From DYRB01 sp963709645 (GTDB taxonomy: Bacteria > Pseudomonadota > Gammaproteobacteria > Chromatiales > Chromatiaceae), in assembly GCA_963709645.1 (NCBI GenBank), contig CAVPXP010000048.1:173659-237658 (forward strand): a DNA stretch of 64,000 bases, given 5' to 3'. The position numbers and the translations under genes are program-made. Numbering within the stretch: the first letter of the stretch is position 1; every line of letters starts with the position of its first letter. Under the pieces are notes generated by a model, which did no database searches, was not told where the DNA came from, and saw nothing but the letters and a program-made list of their open reading frames with translations. Shown here one piece after another: positions 53,908-62,824 of this stretch.

Positions 53908-56900
53908 ATGCATTACTTTGCCCCACCGCTAGCAGCCGAGCCGCTCTACCGTGCCCTCAATGGGGACCGCTTCGTGGACGAGGCCAAGCAGGTCCAACGG
54001 CTGCTTGCCTCGCTGGCGCTGAACGATACTCAGCGCCGCGCCATCCTCGATCAGGCGCGGGGGTGGGTGCGGACGCTGCGCGACCAACCCGGACGCGCGG
54101 GTCGGCTGGACGCCTTCCTGACGGAGTACGCGCTGGACAGCCGCGAGGGGGTGGCATTGCTGTGTCTCGCCGAGGCCCTGCTGCGGGTCCCCGACCGGCT
54201 CACCCTGGATGCGCTGATTCGCGACAAGCTGGTTGGCACCGATTGGCGGCGCTCGTCCGACCGCGCTGCCCCCCTATTCGTCAATGCATCCACCTGGGCC
54301 CTCATGCTCACGGGCCGCCTCATCGCGTGGCGAGAGGACCCGTCCTCGGAATTGCTCGCAGCCCTGCGTCGCGGCTTGGAGCGCGGCGGCGAGCCCCTGG
54401 TCCGGGAGGCGCTGCGCCGCGCCATGGGCATCCTCAGCAGGCAATTCGTCATGGGGCGCACCGTCGTCGAGGCACTGAGCCGCGCCGCTCGGGGAGCCGA
54501 GGCACAGTACCGCCACTCCTTCGACATGTTGGGAGAGGCGGCCTGCACCGCGGACGATGCCCGCCGCTACCAGGCGCGTTACCTCGACGCCATTGCCGCG
54601 GTCGCAGGTCCCTCAGGCGGTCTTGGTCCGGTCGAAGGGCATGGGGTCTCGATCAAACTCTCGGCCCTGCACCCCAGGTTCGAGCCAGCCCAGGGCGGGC
54701 GGGTGCGCGCGGAGCTTTTGCCCCGGTTGCTCGATTTGGCCCAAGCGGCCAAGGCGGCGGACATCGGGCTGACCATCGACGCAGAGGAGGCCGCTAGGCT
54801 GGACCTGACCCTGGACCTGTTCGCCGCCCTTTGCGCGGAGCCATCCCTTACCGGTTGGGAGGGACTGGGGATCGCCGTCCAGGCCTATCAGCGGCGCGCC
54901 CCGGGGGTGGTCGATCTGCTCGGCGAACTGGCTGCTCGCCACGGACGCCGGCTCATGGTGCGCCTGGTCAAGGGGGCCTACTGGGACAGCGAGATCAAGC
55001 TGGCCCAGCAGCAGGGCCTGCCCGACTACCCGGTGTACACTCGCAAGGCCCACACGGACCTGGCCTATCTGGTTTGCGCTCAGTCGCTCCTGCGGCTCGC
55101 GCCGCGCATCTATCCCCAGTTCGCGACCCACAATGCCCACACCCTGGCCGCCATCCTGGAGATGGGCCGCGGGCGCCCCTTCGAGCTTCAGCGACTGCAT
55201 GGCATGGGCGAGGCGCTCTACGAGCAGGTGTTGGGCGAGGCATCGGATGGACTGGCCTGCCGGGCCTATGACCCCGTGGGCTCCCATCAGGACCTGTTGC
55301 CCTATCTAGTCCGCCGCCTGTTGGAGAATGGCGCCAATAGCTCCTTCGTCAACCGTATCGCGGACGTCCGGGCGCCGGTGGAGCGGGTGGTGATTGATCC
55401 CGTGGTACAAATTCGCGATCAGGAGGGGAGGCCATCCCTGCACATCCCCCGGCCCCAAGACCTCTACCGGCCCGACCGGGCCAACGCCCGCGGGGTCGAC
55501 CTCAGTGACCCAACTGCGCTGGCGGCGCTCTCCACCGCCATGGAGCGGGCGCTCCAGGCCCACTGGACGGCCGAGCCTCTGGTCTCCGGCGTGCCCGTGC
55601 GCGGTACGCCCTGCCAGGTTCTGGATCCATCGGACCATCGCCGCATCGTTGGACAGGTGACCGACGCCGGCCCCGCCGAGCTGGGGGCCGTCTTGGCGGC
55701 CACCCAGGCCGCTGCGCGTGGTTGGGACCGCGTGCCCGCGAGCGAGCGGGCGGACTGCCTCGACCGGGCCGCCGTCCTCCTTGAGGCGCGCGCGGGCTCC
55801 TTCATCGCCCAGTTGTGCCGGGAGGCCGGAAAGACCATCCCCGACGGCCTCGCCGAGGTGCGCGAAGCAGCGGACTTCTGCCGCTATTACGCCGCCCGTG
55901 CCCGGGAGCAATTCGGAGCGCCGCGGGTCTTGCCCGGTCCTACTGGCGAGCACAACGCGCTCAGCCTGCACGGCCGGGGTGTCTTCGCTTGTATCAGTCC
56001 CTGGAACTTCCCCTTGGCCATCTTCATCGGCCAGGTCAGCGCGGCCCTGGCGGCCGGCAACGCCGTGGTGGCCAAGCCCGCCGAGCAAACGCCACTCATC
56101 GCCGCCCAGACGGTGCGCCTGCTCCACGAAGCCGGTGTCCCGCCCGAGGTCCTGCACCTGCTGCCAGGCGAGGGGCCGGGCGTCGGCGCTTCCCTCGTGG
56201 CCGACCCGCGGGTCGCAGGGGTCGCCTTCACGGGTTCCTTCGAGACCGCCCGGACCATCAATCGGGCCCTTGCGGCGCGCGAGGGCCCCATCGTTCCGCT
56301 GATCGCCGAGACCGGCGGCCAGAACGCTATGGTGGTGGATGCTTCCGCCCTTCCGGAGCAGGTGGTAGCGGATGTCCTGACCTCCAGCTTCCGAAGCGCG
56401 GGGCAGCGCTGTTCCGCCCTGCGGGTGTTATTCCTCCAGGGCGAGGTTGCCGACAGCATGCTCACCATGCTTGCCGGCGCCATGGCCGAGCTGGTGATCG
56501 GCGATCCCTGGGACCTGGCCACGGATCTGGGCCCCGTCATCGACCAGGACGCCTGTGACCGGCTCGCGGCCCATACCCGCCGCATGGAGCAGGAGGGGCG
56601 GCTGCTTTATTGCTGCGCCCTCCCGGGCCACTGCCGCCACGGGACCTTCTTCGCCCCGCGGCTCTTCGAGATCGACGCCATGGAGCGGCTCCAGGGTGAG
56701 GTCTTTGGGCCCGTGCTCCATGTCATCCGTTACCGAGCGCGTGACCTTGACCGGGTGATCGAAGCCATCAACTCCACGGGCTACGGGCTCACGTTTGGCG
56801 TCCAAAGCCGCATCGACAGGACTGCGGCCCGCCTCACGACGGAGGTTCACGCCGGCAACCACTACGTGAACCGGAACATGATCGGAGCGGTGGTCGGCGT

Positions 56901-57048
56901 ACAGCCCTTTGGTGGCGTTGGGCTATCTGGAACCGGCCCCAAGGCGGGCGGCCCCACTTACCTGCTGCGCTTTGCCAGCGAGCGCGTAGTCAGCACCAAC
57001 ACCACAGCCACCGGCGGGAACGCCGCCTTGCTGGCTGCATCCCACTGA
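53908..57048 (+). CDS. putA: Bifunctional proline dehydrogenase / P5C dehydrogenase PutA
   Basis: 1046 residues. Oxidises proline to glutamate in two steps and feeds electrons to quinone. The proline dehydrogenase barrel (about 190-480) contains VSIKLSALHPRFEPAQ, LTIDAEEAARLDLTLD, LMVRLVKGAYWDSEIK and FATHNAHTLAAI. The aldehyde dehydrogenase half (about 560-1040) has the Glu801 general base (AETGGQNAMVVD) and nucleophile Cys835 (GQRCSALRVLF). It lacks the N-terminal ribbon-helix-helix repressor domain of E. coli PutA and the extra C-terminal domain, so it is a short catalytic-only form. No putP transporter or regulator is adjacent. Confidence 0.95.
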   Translation: MHYFAPPLAAEPLYRALNGDRFVDEAKQVQRLLASLALNDTQRRAILDQARGWVRTLRDQPGRAGRLDAFLTEYALDSREGVALLCLAEALLRVPDRLTLDALIRDKLVGTDWRRSSDRAAPLFVNASTWALMLTGRLIAWREDPSSELLAALRRGLERGGEPLVREALRRAMGILSRQFVMGRTVVEALSRAARGAEAQYRHSFDMLGEAACTADDARRYQARYLDAIAAVAGPSGGLGPVEGHGVSIKLSALHPRFEPAQGGRVRAELLPRLLDLAQAAKAADIGLTIDAEEAARLDLTLDLFAALCAEPSLTGWEGLGIAVQAYQRRAPGVVDLLGELAARHGRRLMVRLVKGAYWDSEIKLAQQQGLPDYPVYTRKAHTDLAYLVCAQSLLRLAPRIYPQFATHNAHTLAAILEMGRGRPFELQRLHGMGEALYEQVLGEASDGLACRAYDPVGSHQDLLPYLVRRLLENGANSSFVNRIADVRAPVERVVIDPVVQIRDQEGRPSLHIPRPQDLYRPDRANARGVDLSDPTALAALSTAMERALQAHWTAEPLVSGVPVRGTPCQVLDPSDHRRIVGQVTDAGPAELGAVLAATQAAARGWDRVPASERADCLDRAAVLLEARAGSFIAQLCREAGKTIPDGLAEVREAADFCRYYAARAREQFGAPRVLPGPTGEHNALSLHGRGVFACISPWNFPLAIFIGQVSAALAAGNAVVAKPAEQTPLIAAQTVRLLHEAGVPPEVLHLLPGEGPGVGASLVADPRVAGVAFTGSFETARTINRALAAREGPIVPLIAETGGQNAMVVDASALPEQVVADVLTSSFRSAGQRCSALRVLFLQGEVADSMLTMLAGAMAELVIGDPWDLATDLGPVIDQDACDRLAAHTRRMEQEGRLLYCCALPGHCRHGTFFAPRLFEIDAMERLQGEVFGPVLHVIRYRARDLDRVIEAINSTGYGLTFGVQSRIDRTAARLTTEVHAGNHYVNRNMIGAVVGVQPFGGVGLSGTGPKAGGPTYLLRFASERVVSTNTTATGGNAALLAASH

Positions 57049-57770
57049 GCCGGCCTCTGTGCCGAGAAGAGCGCCCCCGGCTTGGACCAAGCCAGCCGGA
57101 CCGGACGCCGCTCCACCCGGGCTGCGGCTTCCCTTCAGGCCCAAGGCTACCGCTGGGCGACGGGCGCGATCAGTGCAAGACACAATTGCAAGACGCTTGC
57201 AAGCCTTATGCACTGCGACGAGCCTGGCCTTCAACCGACGTCGCTGGCAAACGATGGATTGGTTCAATACAAGGTGCAATACCTATCTTCTTGTTTGGCA
57301 TGGGTGAGAGGTGCTGACCAGAACTCGGTCAAGCTGACAAAATCGTCAGGCTACTAATAAGTTACAGGCTCAAGAATCAGGTTTTCCACAGACTTGTGCA
57401 CCGCGACTGTTGATAAGCGCGCATTTCTCGCCTTTTACAGCTTCTTATCATGGTGTTTGCAGAGTCTTTGTTAACCATCATCGGTAATCTCGAACTTTGT
57501 CGCTTCCTCGGGGCCCCCCTGGAGCAAGGCTTGGTGCAGGTACCTGAGACTCTGCGCACCTTCGTCGGCTGTAGCCGCCCAGAGCCTCTCCATACCGGCC
57601 AATTGCCTAGCTGCGAAGCGTCACCGAGGTCGAGGCGTCGAAAGGCGAGGCTCTTACTCGCAGCTTGGCAAGGCGGCTAAGAGGCCGACCCGCCGTTGGT
57701 CGAGCTCATCGGCGCGTGCGCCGATTGCGGCCGATGGTCCGGCGAAGGTCGATCCAGTCCTGGGCTGTCT
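57049..57770. other. 722-nt AT-richer gap after putA
   Basis: No gene supported. From 57180 to 57480 the sequence is much richer in A/T than its surroundings. It contains direct AGACACAATTGCAAGACGCTTGC-like repeats of TTGCAAG (split across about 57183-57203), TTTTCCACAG (57380s) resembling a DnaA box, and GTTGATAAG. It could be a regulatory region or an old mobile-element end. Confidence 0.4.
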
Positions 57771-57881
57771 CTCGTTCCCACGCTCCAGCGTGGGAATGCA
57801 GTCTTGGCCGCTCCAGCGGCCCGGGAGCAGACGGGACGCCGGATCGTCCGCACTTGCTCCCACGCTGGAACGTGGGACCCA
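57771..57881. repeat. Palindromic intergenic repeat, copy 1
   Basis: About 110 bp made of hairpins. It starts CTCGTTCCCACGCTCCAGCG and the stem closes with TGGGAA; the middle GCCGCTCCAGCGGC is a second hairpin; it ends CTTGCTCCCACGCTGGAACG then TGGGA. A second copy lies at 59068-59177 in the same orientation. REP-like elements with such TTCCCACGC arms are scattered in many proteobacterial genomes (general knowledge). Confidence 0.8.
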
Positions 57882-58163
57882 GAAAGCATGGCGGCGCGGG
57901 AGGCGACCAAGGGGCGACGCGCCCACCAGACGTGGAGGCGGTTCGGCGCTGGGAAGGGCGTCATCGGGGTGCGCTCGCGCAGCCCCTCCAGGCCGATCTC
58001 GCCGATGGGTAACCAGATCTCGATCAGGCGGGTGGTCAGGGGAGCGTCAACCCGGAGGTCAATGGCCCGTCAATGGTCATAAAAATGCTCGCGCGCATTT
58101 TCGGCGGAGGAATGCGCGCCCAATGCGCACTCCGGGTCCGGTGGTCGGACGGGACCGCGACGG

Positions 58164-58658
58164 TTACTCAGCCACCAGGCGGAGCGCTCTTTGCAGGACC
58201 GTATCGGAGAGATACATCCCGCTGTCCCGGAGCCGCTCCAGAACCGGGCGGGCGGCGGCGAGGCGGCCGTCCTGCTTGGCCGCCAGCACCAGGCCGACGG
58301 TGCCGCGCAGGGCCAATCCCAATGCCTCGGCGCAGCGGCGTCCGGCGAGGTCGTCGATGACCGCTGTGCTTCCGGGGAAGGCGCGGGTCAACTCCAGTAC
58401 CGCACTTTCCCCGGCACCCAGGTCCCAGGCCAGCACTTGCGCGGAAACGGCCGGGACCGGCTAAACCTTCAGCCAGTCGTGGGTGGCCAGCGCCTGTGCG
58501 GTGGGGTCCTGGTTTCCGTAAGCGCGAATCTCTTGGGCGACGGGCTCGGGTACTCAGACGGTCGCGGCAGCATCTTGCAGCAGGCGCAGCAGACCGGACT
58601 CCGCCAGGTGAATCAACGGCGAGGTGTTGACCACCAGGCGCAGGTCGGTCCCGCTCAT
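58164..58658 (-). pseudogene. DUF3368 PIN-like toxin, broken by two in-frame stops
   Basis: 165-codon frame in the toxin position of a UPF0175/DUF3368 toxin-antitoxin pair. It starts MSGTDLRLVVNTSPLIHLAESGLL, the PIN-domain opening with its acidic/Asn site, and ends with the typical VLAWDLGAGESAVLEL, AVIDDLAGRRCAEALGL, GTVGLVLAAKQDG block. A TGA at 58556-58554 and a TAG at 58463-58461 interrupt the same frame without any shift. Both could come from single transitions (CGA or TGG to TGA; CAG to TAG). The toxin is therefore a pseudogene by substitution, unlike the indel-broken genes elsewhere. Its ATG overlaps the antitoxin stop. Confidence 0.82.
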
Positions 58659-58930
58659 CGGGCCGCGCTCTCGTCCGGTGCGCCAAGGCCCAGCTCGCGT
58701 GCGAGGCTGTCGTCATTCAAGACAAAGACATCGGCGCCTTCGCGGGCCAGGGCATGAATGAAATCGCGCCTGTTCATACCGGCCAACTCGGCCGCAAGCT
58801 CCTGTGACATCAGGCCGCGCCCATACCAGTGGATGGCCGCGGCGAGCTTCAACTCGCGTCCAAGCTCGGCCGGCGAGCGCCTCAGGGCGGACAGCGCGGA
58901 GTCCGGAATCGCCAGGGTCAGGTTCGGCAT
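58655..58930 (-). CDS. UPF0175 family antitoxin
   Basis: 91 residues. PNLTLAIPDSALSALRRSPAELGRELKLAAAIHWYGRGLMSQELAAELAGMNRRDFIHALAREG is the UPF0175 fold: a beta strand for dimerisation and a helix-turn-helix-like DNA-binding part. Such proteins bind and silence DUF3368 PIN toxins and repress their own operon. GGAGGG lies just upstream of the ATG at 58930. The gene is intact although its toxin is broken, the state expected when a toxin is lost after the antitoxin is kept. Confidence 0.82.
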   Translation of the reverse strand: MPNLTLAIPDSALSALRRSPAELGRELKLAAAIHWYGRGLMSQELAAELAGMNRRDFIHALAREGADVFVLNDDSLARELGLGAPDESAAR

Positions 58931-59067
58931 GGGGCACCCTCCGCCGGGTCTTTGAACGCCCGGTATTGTTGTCGATATAGCTCGATTGTACCGCCCACCC
59001 GGGTTCGGCACCGTGCGGGGAGTGCATCGATTCCGCTGGGGGTGCGAGGCGTTCCGGCGCGGGCTTC

Positions 59068-59177
59068 TCTCGTTCCCACGCACCGCGTGGGAATGCAGGC
59101 TTGGTCGCTCCAGCGGCCCGAGTGCCTACGCGACGCTGGAGCGTCGGCACTTGCTCCCACGCCGGAGCGTGGGAGCC
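59068..59177. repeat. Palindromic intergenic repeat, copy 2
   Basis: Same layout and orientation as the element at 57771-57881: CTCGTTCCCACGCACCGCG then TGGGAATGCAGGCTTGG; a central CGCTCCAGCGGCCC; and TTGCTCCCACGCCGGAGCG then TGGGA. The first hairpin loop is shortened by two to three bases relative to copy 1. The two copies bracket the toxin-antitoxin pair. Confidence 0.8.
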
Positions 59178-59266
59178 AGGCGGCCTTGCCGGATGTCAGG
59201 GTCCGTCAAGGCACGGGGGTTTCATCGTGAAGGTGCCGTCTGTGGGGCCCGCTCTTTAGCCGTGTG

Positions 59267-60118
59267 TTATACGCTTTCGATTTCCTTCAGTGTCTTACCT
59301 TTTTCATTTATCCACGCTGTGAGACCATTAGCATGTCCTCCATGGATCACCGCAGCGGCAGCACTGGGGCTGGCGAATTCAGTGTCTTCGGCGAAAGTAA
59401 ATCTGTCACCACTGTCGATCAGAATGCCGTCACCCAAAAGCTTTTGTCGCATGTGTTTAGGCCATGGCCACTTCTCAACCGATGGACGCTCCTTATAAAC
59501 TGCCTCAGAGCCTTTAAGGACGAGAAATCCGTTAGGAACAGGACAACCAGTTGCCTTAATGCCTTTTATCTCGCACCTAAAAATCGCTTTTCCTGTCTTG
59601 CCGTCTTGCGGCTTGTCTGATACTGCGACAAGAAGTTCGATGCCAAGAACTGGAAGCAGTTGATACACATTTTTCAGAAACACCTCCATGTCCTCCCGGT
59701 CAGACTCGGGTAGTTTCGCTCCACTGCTCTGGTTGTTTGTGATGATGCACCGTTTTGCCAAAATTGCCTGACTTATAAGTTGCCCTTCAAGATAGCGAAT
59801 ATGTGATTTTGTAAGATTCTCATCCTTGCTCACAAAATAGACTATTTGGTTCCAAAAATCTTTGGATAGGTGAATCTTGATACGTTCTTTAATGCACTCT
59901 GCCTCGCCGATATACATCGCTGGCTTGCCTGTCTCTGGGTCGCTTCCAGTGAGAAGATATACACCGGCCTGCCGTGATTCTTCTCTGGACAATAAGCTTT
60001 CAAACTCGCTTCGTGGGCCGGCAACCGCTTTTCCACTCCAATTGGATAGCTCTGCTGTACGCAGACGCTTCGCATCGCCATGAACTAGAAATAGCTTGAT
60101 TGTTGCTGTTGACATCAA
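59267..60118 (-). CDS. GIY-YIG nuclease family protein with DUF4357-like C-terminus
   Basis: 283 residues. The GIY-YIG nuclease core is at about 50-140: AGVYLLTGSDPE (GIY position), AMYIGEAECIKERIKIHL (YIG plus the catalytic Arg) and IRYLEGQLISQA (metal-binding Glu). The C-terminal part (about 180-275) ends with SPSAAAAVIHGGHANGLTAWIN, the DUF4357 pattern seen with such nucleases. GC and codon use are clearly lower than the neighbours, a sign of transfer. The family is found near restriction or mobile-element loci; the target is unknown. Confidence 0.82.
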   Translation of the reverse strand: MMSTATIKLFLVHGDAKRLRTAELSNWSGKAVAGPRSEFESLLSREESRQAGVYLLTGSDPETGKPAMYIGEAECIKERIKIHLSKDFWNQIVYFVSKDENLTKSHIRYLEGQLISQAILAKRCIITNNQSSGAKLPESDREDMEVFLKNVYQLLPVLGIELLVAVSDKPQDGKTGKAIFRCEIKGIKATGCPVPNGFLVLKGSEAVYKERPSVEKWPWPKHMRQKLLGDGILIDSGDRFTFAEDTEFASPSAAAAVIHGGHANGLTAWINEKGKTLKEIESV

Positions 60119-60786
60119 GGGTTGTTCATCTAACTAAATTTCGACGGACCATGTGCCTGATATGCCGCCTACCGGGCAGGAGCGAAACAGTAGTCCTTCC
60201 GAGGGTCAAGGGGTTCGGTGCACATCTCTAGATCGCGGAGTCCCACGGCGATGGGCAAATTTGCCTGCTCTGTCGGAACTGCCGGCGAACTCGCCGGTTA
60301 TCTGGGTCCGTTGGGGCGTGGGACGTGCACCTGTAAGCTGGGAGAATCTGAGTGTTGTGGCGTGAGCACTGGGCACATTTCGGGGAAAGTTTGCCCTCAC
60401 GTCAGGCCCGGTCAGTTCTCGACCATGCCCGCAGTCAGTGCCAGCGAACCCACGACACGCCCCCCAGGAGGCCCCAGGAGACCACGACAGGCAGGCCCCT
60501 ACCTTTGGGGGTATGCCCAGACCCAGCCAGGGTCGTAGCGGCCCTCCTGGGCCGGGGGCATTGGTGGCAGCACCTTACCGCGCCTTGTGTCAATCAACTG
60601 CACGGCGGGGTAAGCGCGGCAGGTATCCGGTCAAGGGGGGCGGGGGAAGTCTCCCCAGCACCGAACCAAGAACTACGGGGAGATCGGGGGCGGGGCGCTG
60701 TTCTCCCGAGGTGGCCACTTGGCGGCCACTCAAAATATCTCCGACACTTCTAAACCCGGAAGCTATGGCATAAGCCATTGTTTTAT
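60119..60786. other. 668-nt gap left of the attachment site
   Basis: No gene supported; overlapping frames on both strands lack motifs. This is chromosomal DNA just outside the integrated element if the attachment site is read correctly. Confidence 0.4.
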
Positions 60787-60832
60787 TGAAGCTGGCGGCC
60801 GGATTCGAACCCGCGACCTGCTGATTACAAAT
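60787..60832 (-). other. tRNA-Thr 3' fragment: attachment site of integrated element
   Basis: Read on the minus strand, the sequence is the 3' half of tRNA-Thr with anticodon TGT: TTGTAATCAGCAGG, variable loop, TCGCGGGTTCGAATCC (T arm) and CGCCAGC (acceptor strand). The matching D arm and 5' acceptor strand (GCTGGCG) are missing upstream, so this is not a working tRNA. It is the duplicated core left when an element integrates in the 3' end of a tRNA gene. The truncated side faces the integrase, so the element extends to the right. Confidence 0.75.
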
Positions 60833-60960
60833 TACTGTTCGCGCTGTTTGAAGTAGCCAGACCGCGTTTGACCATTCATGCAATACACTGTTTTTGCTTG
60901 TAGACGAGCTTGAAGGTGCTGTAGGCTATCCGCTCCCGTTTGACCTGGGTCGTCTACATA

Positions 60961-62205
60961 GTGTCTACACAACCCGCAAATCAGTCGGTCAGGCTAACCA
61001 AAACCCTGGTGGACAAGCTGCCGCTCCCGGCCACCGGGCAAGCCTTCCTGCGTGACGCTGACCTAAAAGGGTTCGGGGTGCGGGTCACGTCCTCTGGCAC
61101 CAAGGCCTTCATCGTCGAGAAGCGCGTCAACGGCCGGGTACGTCGCATGACCGTGGGCCGCTTCGGGGAGCTGACCGTCGAACAGGCCCGCAAGCAGGCC
61201 GTGCAACTGCTGGGCAAGGTTGCTACGGGCATCGATCCCGTAGCCGAGAAGCGCAAGGCCGAGGCCCAGGCGGTCACCCTGGCCCAGGTCTTCGCCGCCT
61301 TCATCGATGCCCGCAAGCACCAGCTGCGCGATAACACCGTGCGGGACTACCGCAACGTCATGCGCCTGGTGTTCACCGACTGGCAGCGCAAGCCCATGAC
61401 CGCCATCACCCGGCAGATGGTTGCCAAGCGTCACCGCGAGGTCACCACCAACCGGGGCGAGGCCTACGCCAACCTCGCCTTTCGGGTGCTGCGCGCAGTG
61501 CTTAACTTCGCCGTGGCCACCTATGACGACGGCCAGGGCAACCCGGTATTGGGGAGTAACCCCGTTGCCGTTCTCAGCCAGACCCGTGCCTGGAATCGTC
61601 CCAAACGGCGCCAAACCGTCATCAAAGCCCACCAGCTCCCTGCCTGGTATACGGCGGTCCAAGCGCTCAAGACGCCATCTGCCCTGGAGTCAGCCGCGAT
61701 GGCGGCCGATCTGCTCCAACTATTGCTGTTTACTGGACTGCGCAAGCAAGAGGCCTTGACGCTGCGCTGGGAGCATGTGGACCTCCAGGGGCGGACCTTC
61801 ACCATCCCCGACCCCAAGAATCACCACCCCCTGACGCTCCCGATGTCCGACTACCTGGCGGCCCTGTTCTGCGAGCGCCAGGCGGCAGCCGTCAACGAGT
61901 ACGTCTTTCCCGGGCGCGACGGCACTGGCCACCTGGTCGAGCCTAAGCGCCAGGTGCAACAGGTCGCCGCCAAGTCCGGGGTGCCCTTCACCCTGCACGA
62001 CTTGCGCCGGACCTTCATCACCGTGGCCGAGGGGCTGGATATCCCACTCTTCGCCATCAAACGCCTGGTCAACCACCACATGAGCGGGGACGTCACGGCG
62101 GGGTACATCGTCTCGGACGTGGAGCGACTGCGCGAACCCATGGACAAGGTTTCTGCGTTCCTGCTAAAAGCGGTGCAATCGGAACAAGGCCAGTGCTCAG
62201 CGTGA
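60961..62205 (+). CDS. int: Tyrosine integrase (P4-type)
   Basis: 414 residues. The N-terminal DUF4102/arm-binding domain (TKTLVDKLPLPATGQAFLRDADLKGFGVRV), the core-binding domain, and the catalytic domain with the tyrosine recombinase set: Arg in FTGLRKQEALTLRWEHV, HDLRRTF, the His in LVNHHMSGDVT and the Tyr in AGYIVSD. Site-specific recombinase that integrates elements at tRNA genes. It lies 130 nt from the tRNA fragment. The start is uncertain: GTG at 60961 or TTG at 60940; no ATG fits. Confidence 0.93.
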   Translation: MSTQPANQSVRLTKTLVDKLPLPATGQAFLRDADLKGFGVRVTSSGTKAFIVEKRVNGRVRRMTVGRFGELTVEQARKQAVQLLGKVATGIDPVAEKRKAEAQAVTLAQVFAAFIDARKHQLRDNTVRDYRNVMRLVFTDWQRKPMTAITRQMVAKRHREVTTNRGEAYANLAFRVLRAVLNFAVATYDDGQGNPVLGSNPVAVLSQTRAWNRPKRRQTVIKAHQLPAWYTAVQALKTPSALESAAMAADLLQLLLFTGLRKQEALTLRWEHVDLQGRTFTIPDPKNHHPLTLPMSDYLAALFCERQAAAVNEYVFPGRDGTGHLVEPKRQVQQVAAKSGVPFTLHDLRRTFITVAEGLDIPLFAIKRLVNHHMSGDVTAGYIVSDVERLREPMDKVSAFLLKAVQSEQGQCSA

Positions 62206-62239
62206 GCGCGCGGACCTCCAGCGAGAGAAGGAAAACGAC

Positions 62240-62749
62240 ATGGACGCTCTGTCCGCAGTCTTCGCGTCATACCTGGACGCCGTTTCCACAATAACAGCCA
62301 AGCACATGACGGATGTCATCGGGACGGAAGTCGAAGCCGTCATCATTGAGCACGATGGCTACCAGGTGCCATTCAAGCACCAGATGTGGCGGATCAACGA
62401 GCGGTCAATCTGCGATAACTACCGCCAGGAAATGACGCAGTTCGCAGGTTGCACCGTCGCCGCCAAGGATCTGTTCGAGCGGACCTGCCACCACTTGCAA
62501 GTCAACCCGGACGAGCATTGGAAGCACAAGAAGCTGAAGAATATGTACTGCAACGCGGCCGTATCTTTCCAGCCCACAATCGCAAATCTGCAGTGGTCAA
62601 AACAGGAAGGTGTAGCGTTGGCCGATGCCCAGCAAGCGTGCTCCTTGGCAACACTTGAGGCCGTGAACCATAGCAACGCCGAAACTGGGAAACGCCGGGA
62701 CCAAGCCTGCGAGGATTATGCGAGGCTGAAAGGGGCTTCCGGGCAATAG
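62240..62749 (+). CDS. Hypothetical protein of the integrated element
   Basis: 169 residues, mostly helical by composition, with several cysteines and histidines (FAGCTVAAKDLFERTCHHLQ, MYCNAAVSFQP). No membrane helix or signal. The ribosome site AGAAGGA sits 8 nt before the ATG, and GC is below the window average. It is 34 nt after the integrase stop, so probably the same transcript. No family recognised. Confidence 0.6.
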   Translation: MDALSAVFASYLDAVSTITAKHMTDVIGTEVEAVIIEHDGYQVPFKHQMWRINERSICDNYRQEMTQFAGCTVAAKDLFERTCHHLQVNPDEHWKHKKLKNMYCNAAVSFQPTIANLQWSKQEGVALADAQQACSLATLEAVNHSNAETGKRRDQACEDYARLKGASGQ

Positions 62750-62824
62750 CGACCGATACGAACGGATGAGCGCTATTGCAGCGGAGCCCAACCAGGACGC
62801 CGCAGGCTGTGGGTGGGACGGTGC

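Noticed and set aside
57771..59177. CRISPR array
   Set aside because: Only two copies, about 110 bp long, 1.2 kb apart and internally palindromic; no regular spacers or cas genes.
60787..60832. Functional tRNA-Thr gene
   Set aside because: Only the 3' half is present; the D arm and 5' acceptor strand are missing.
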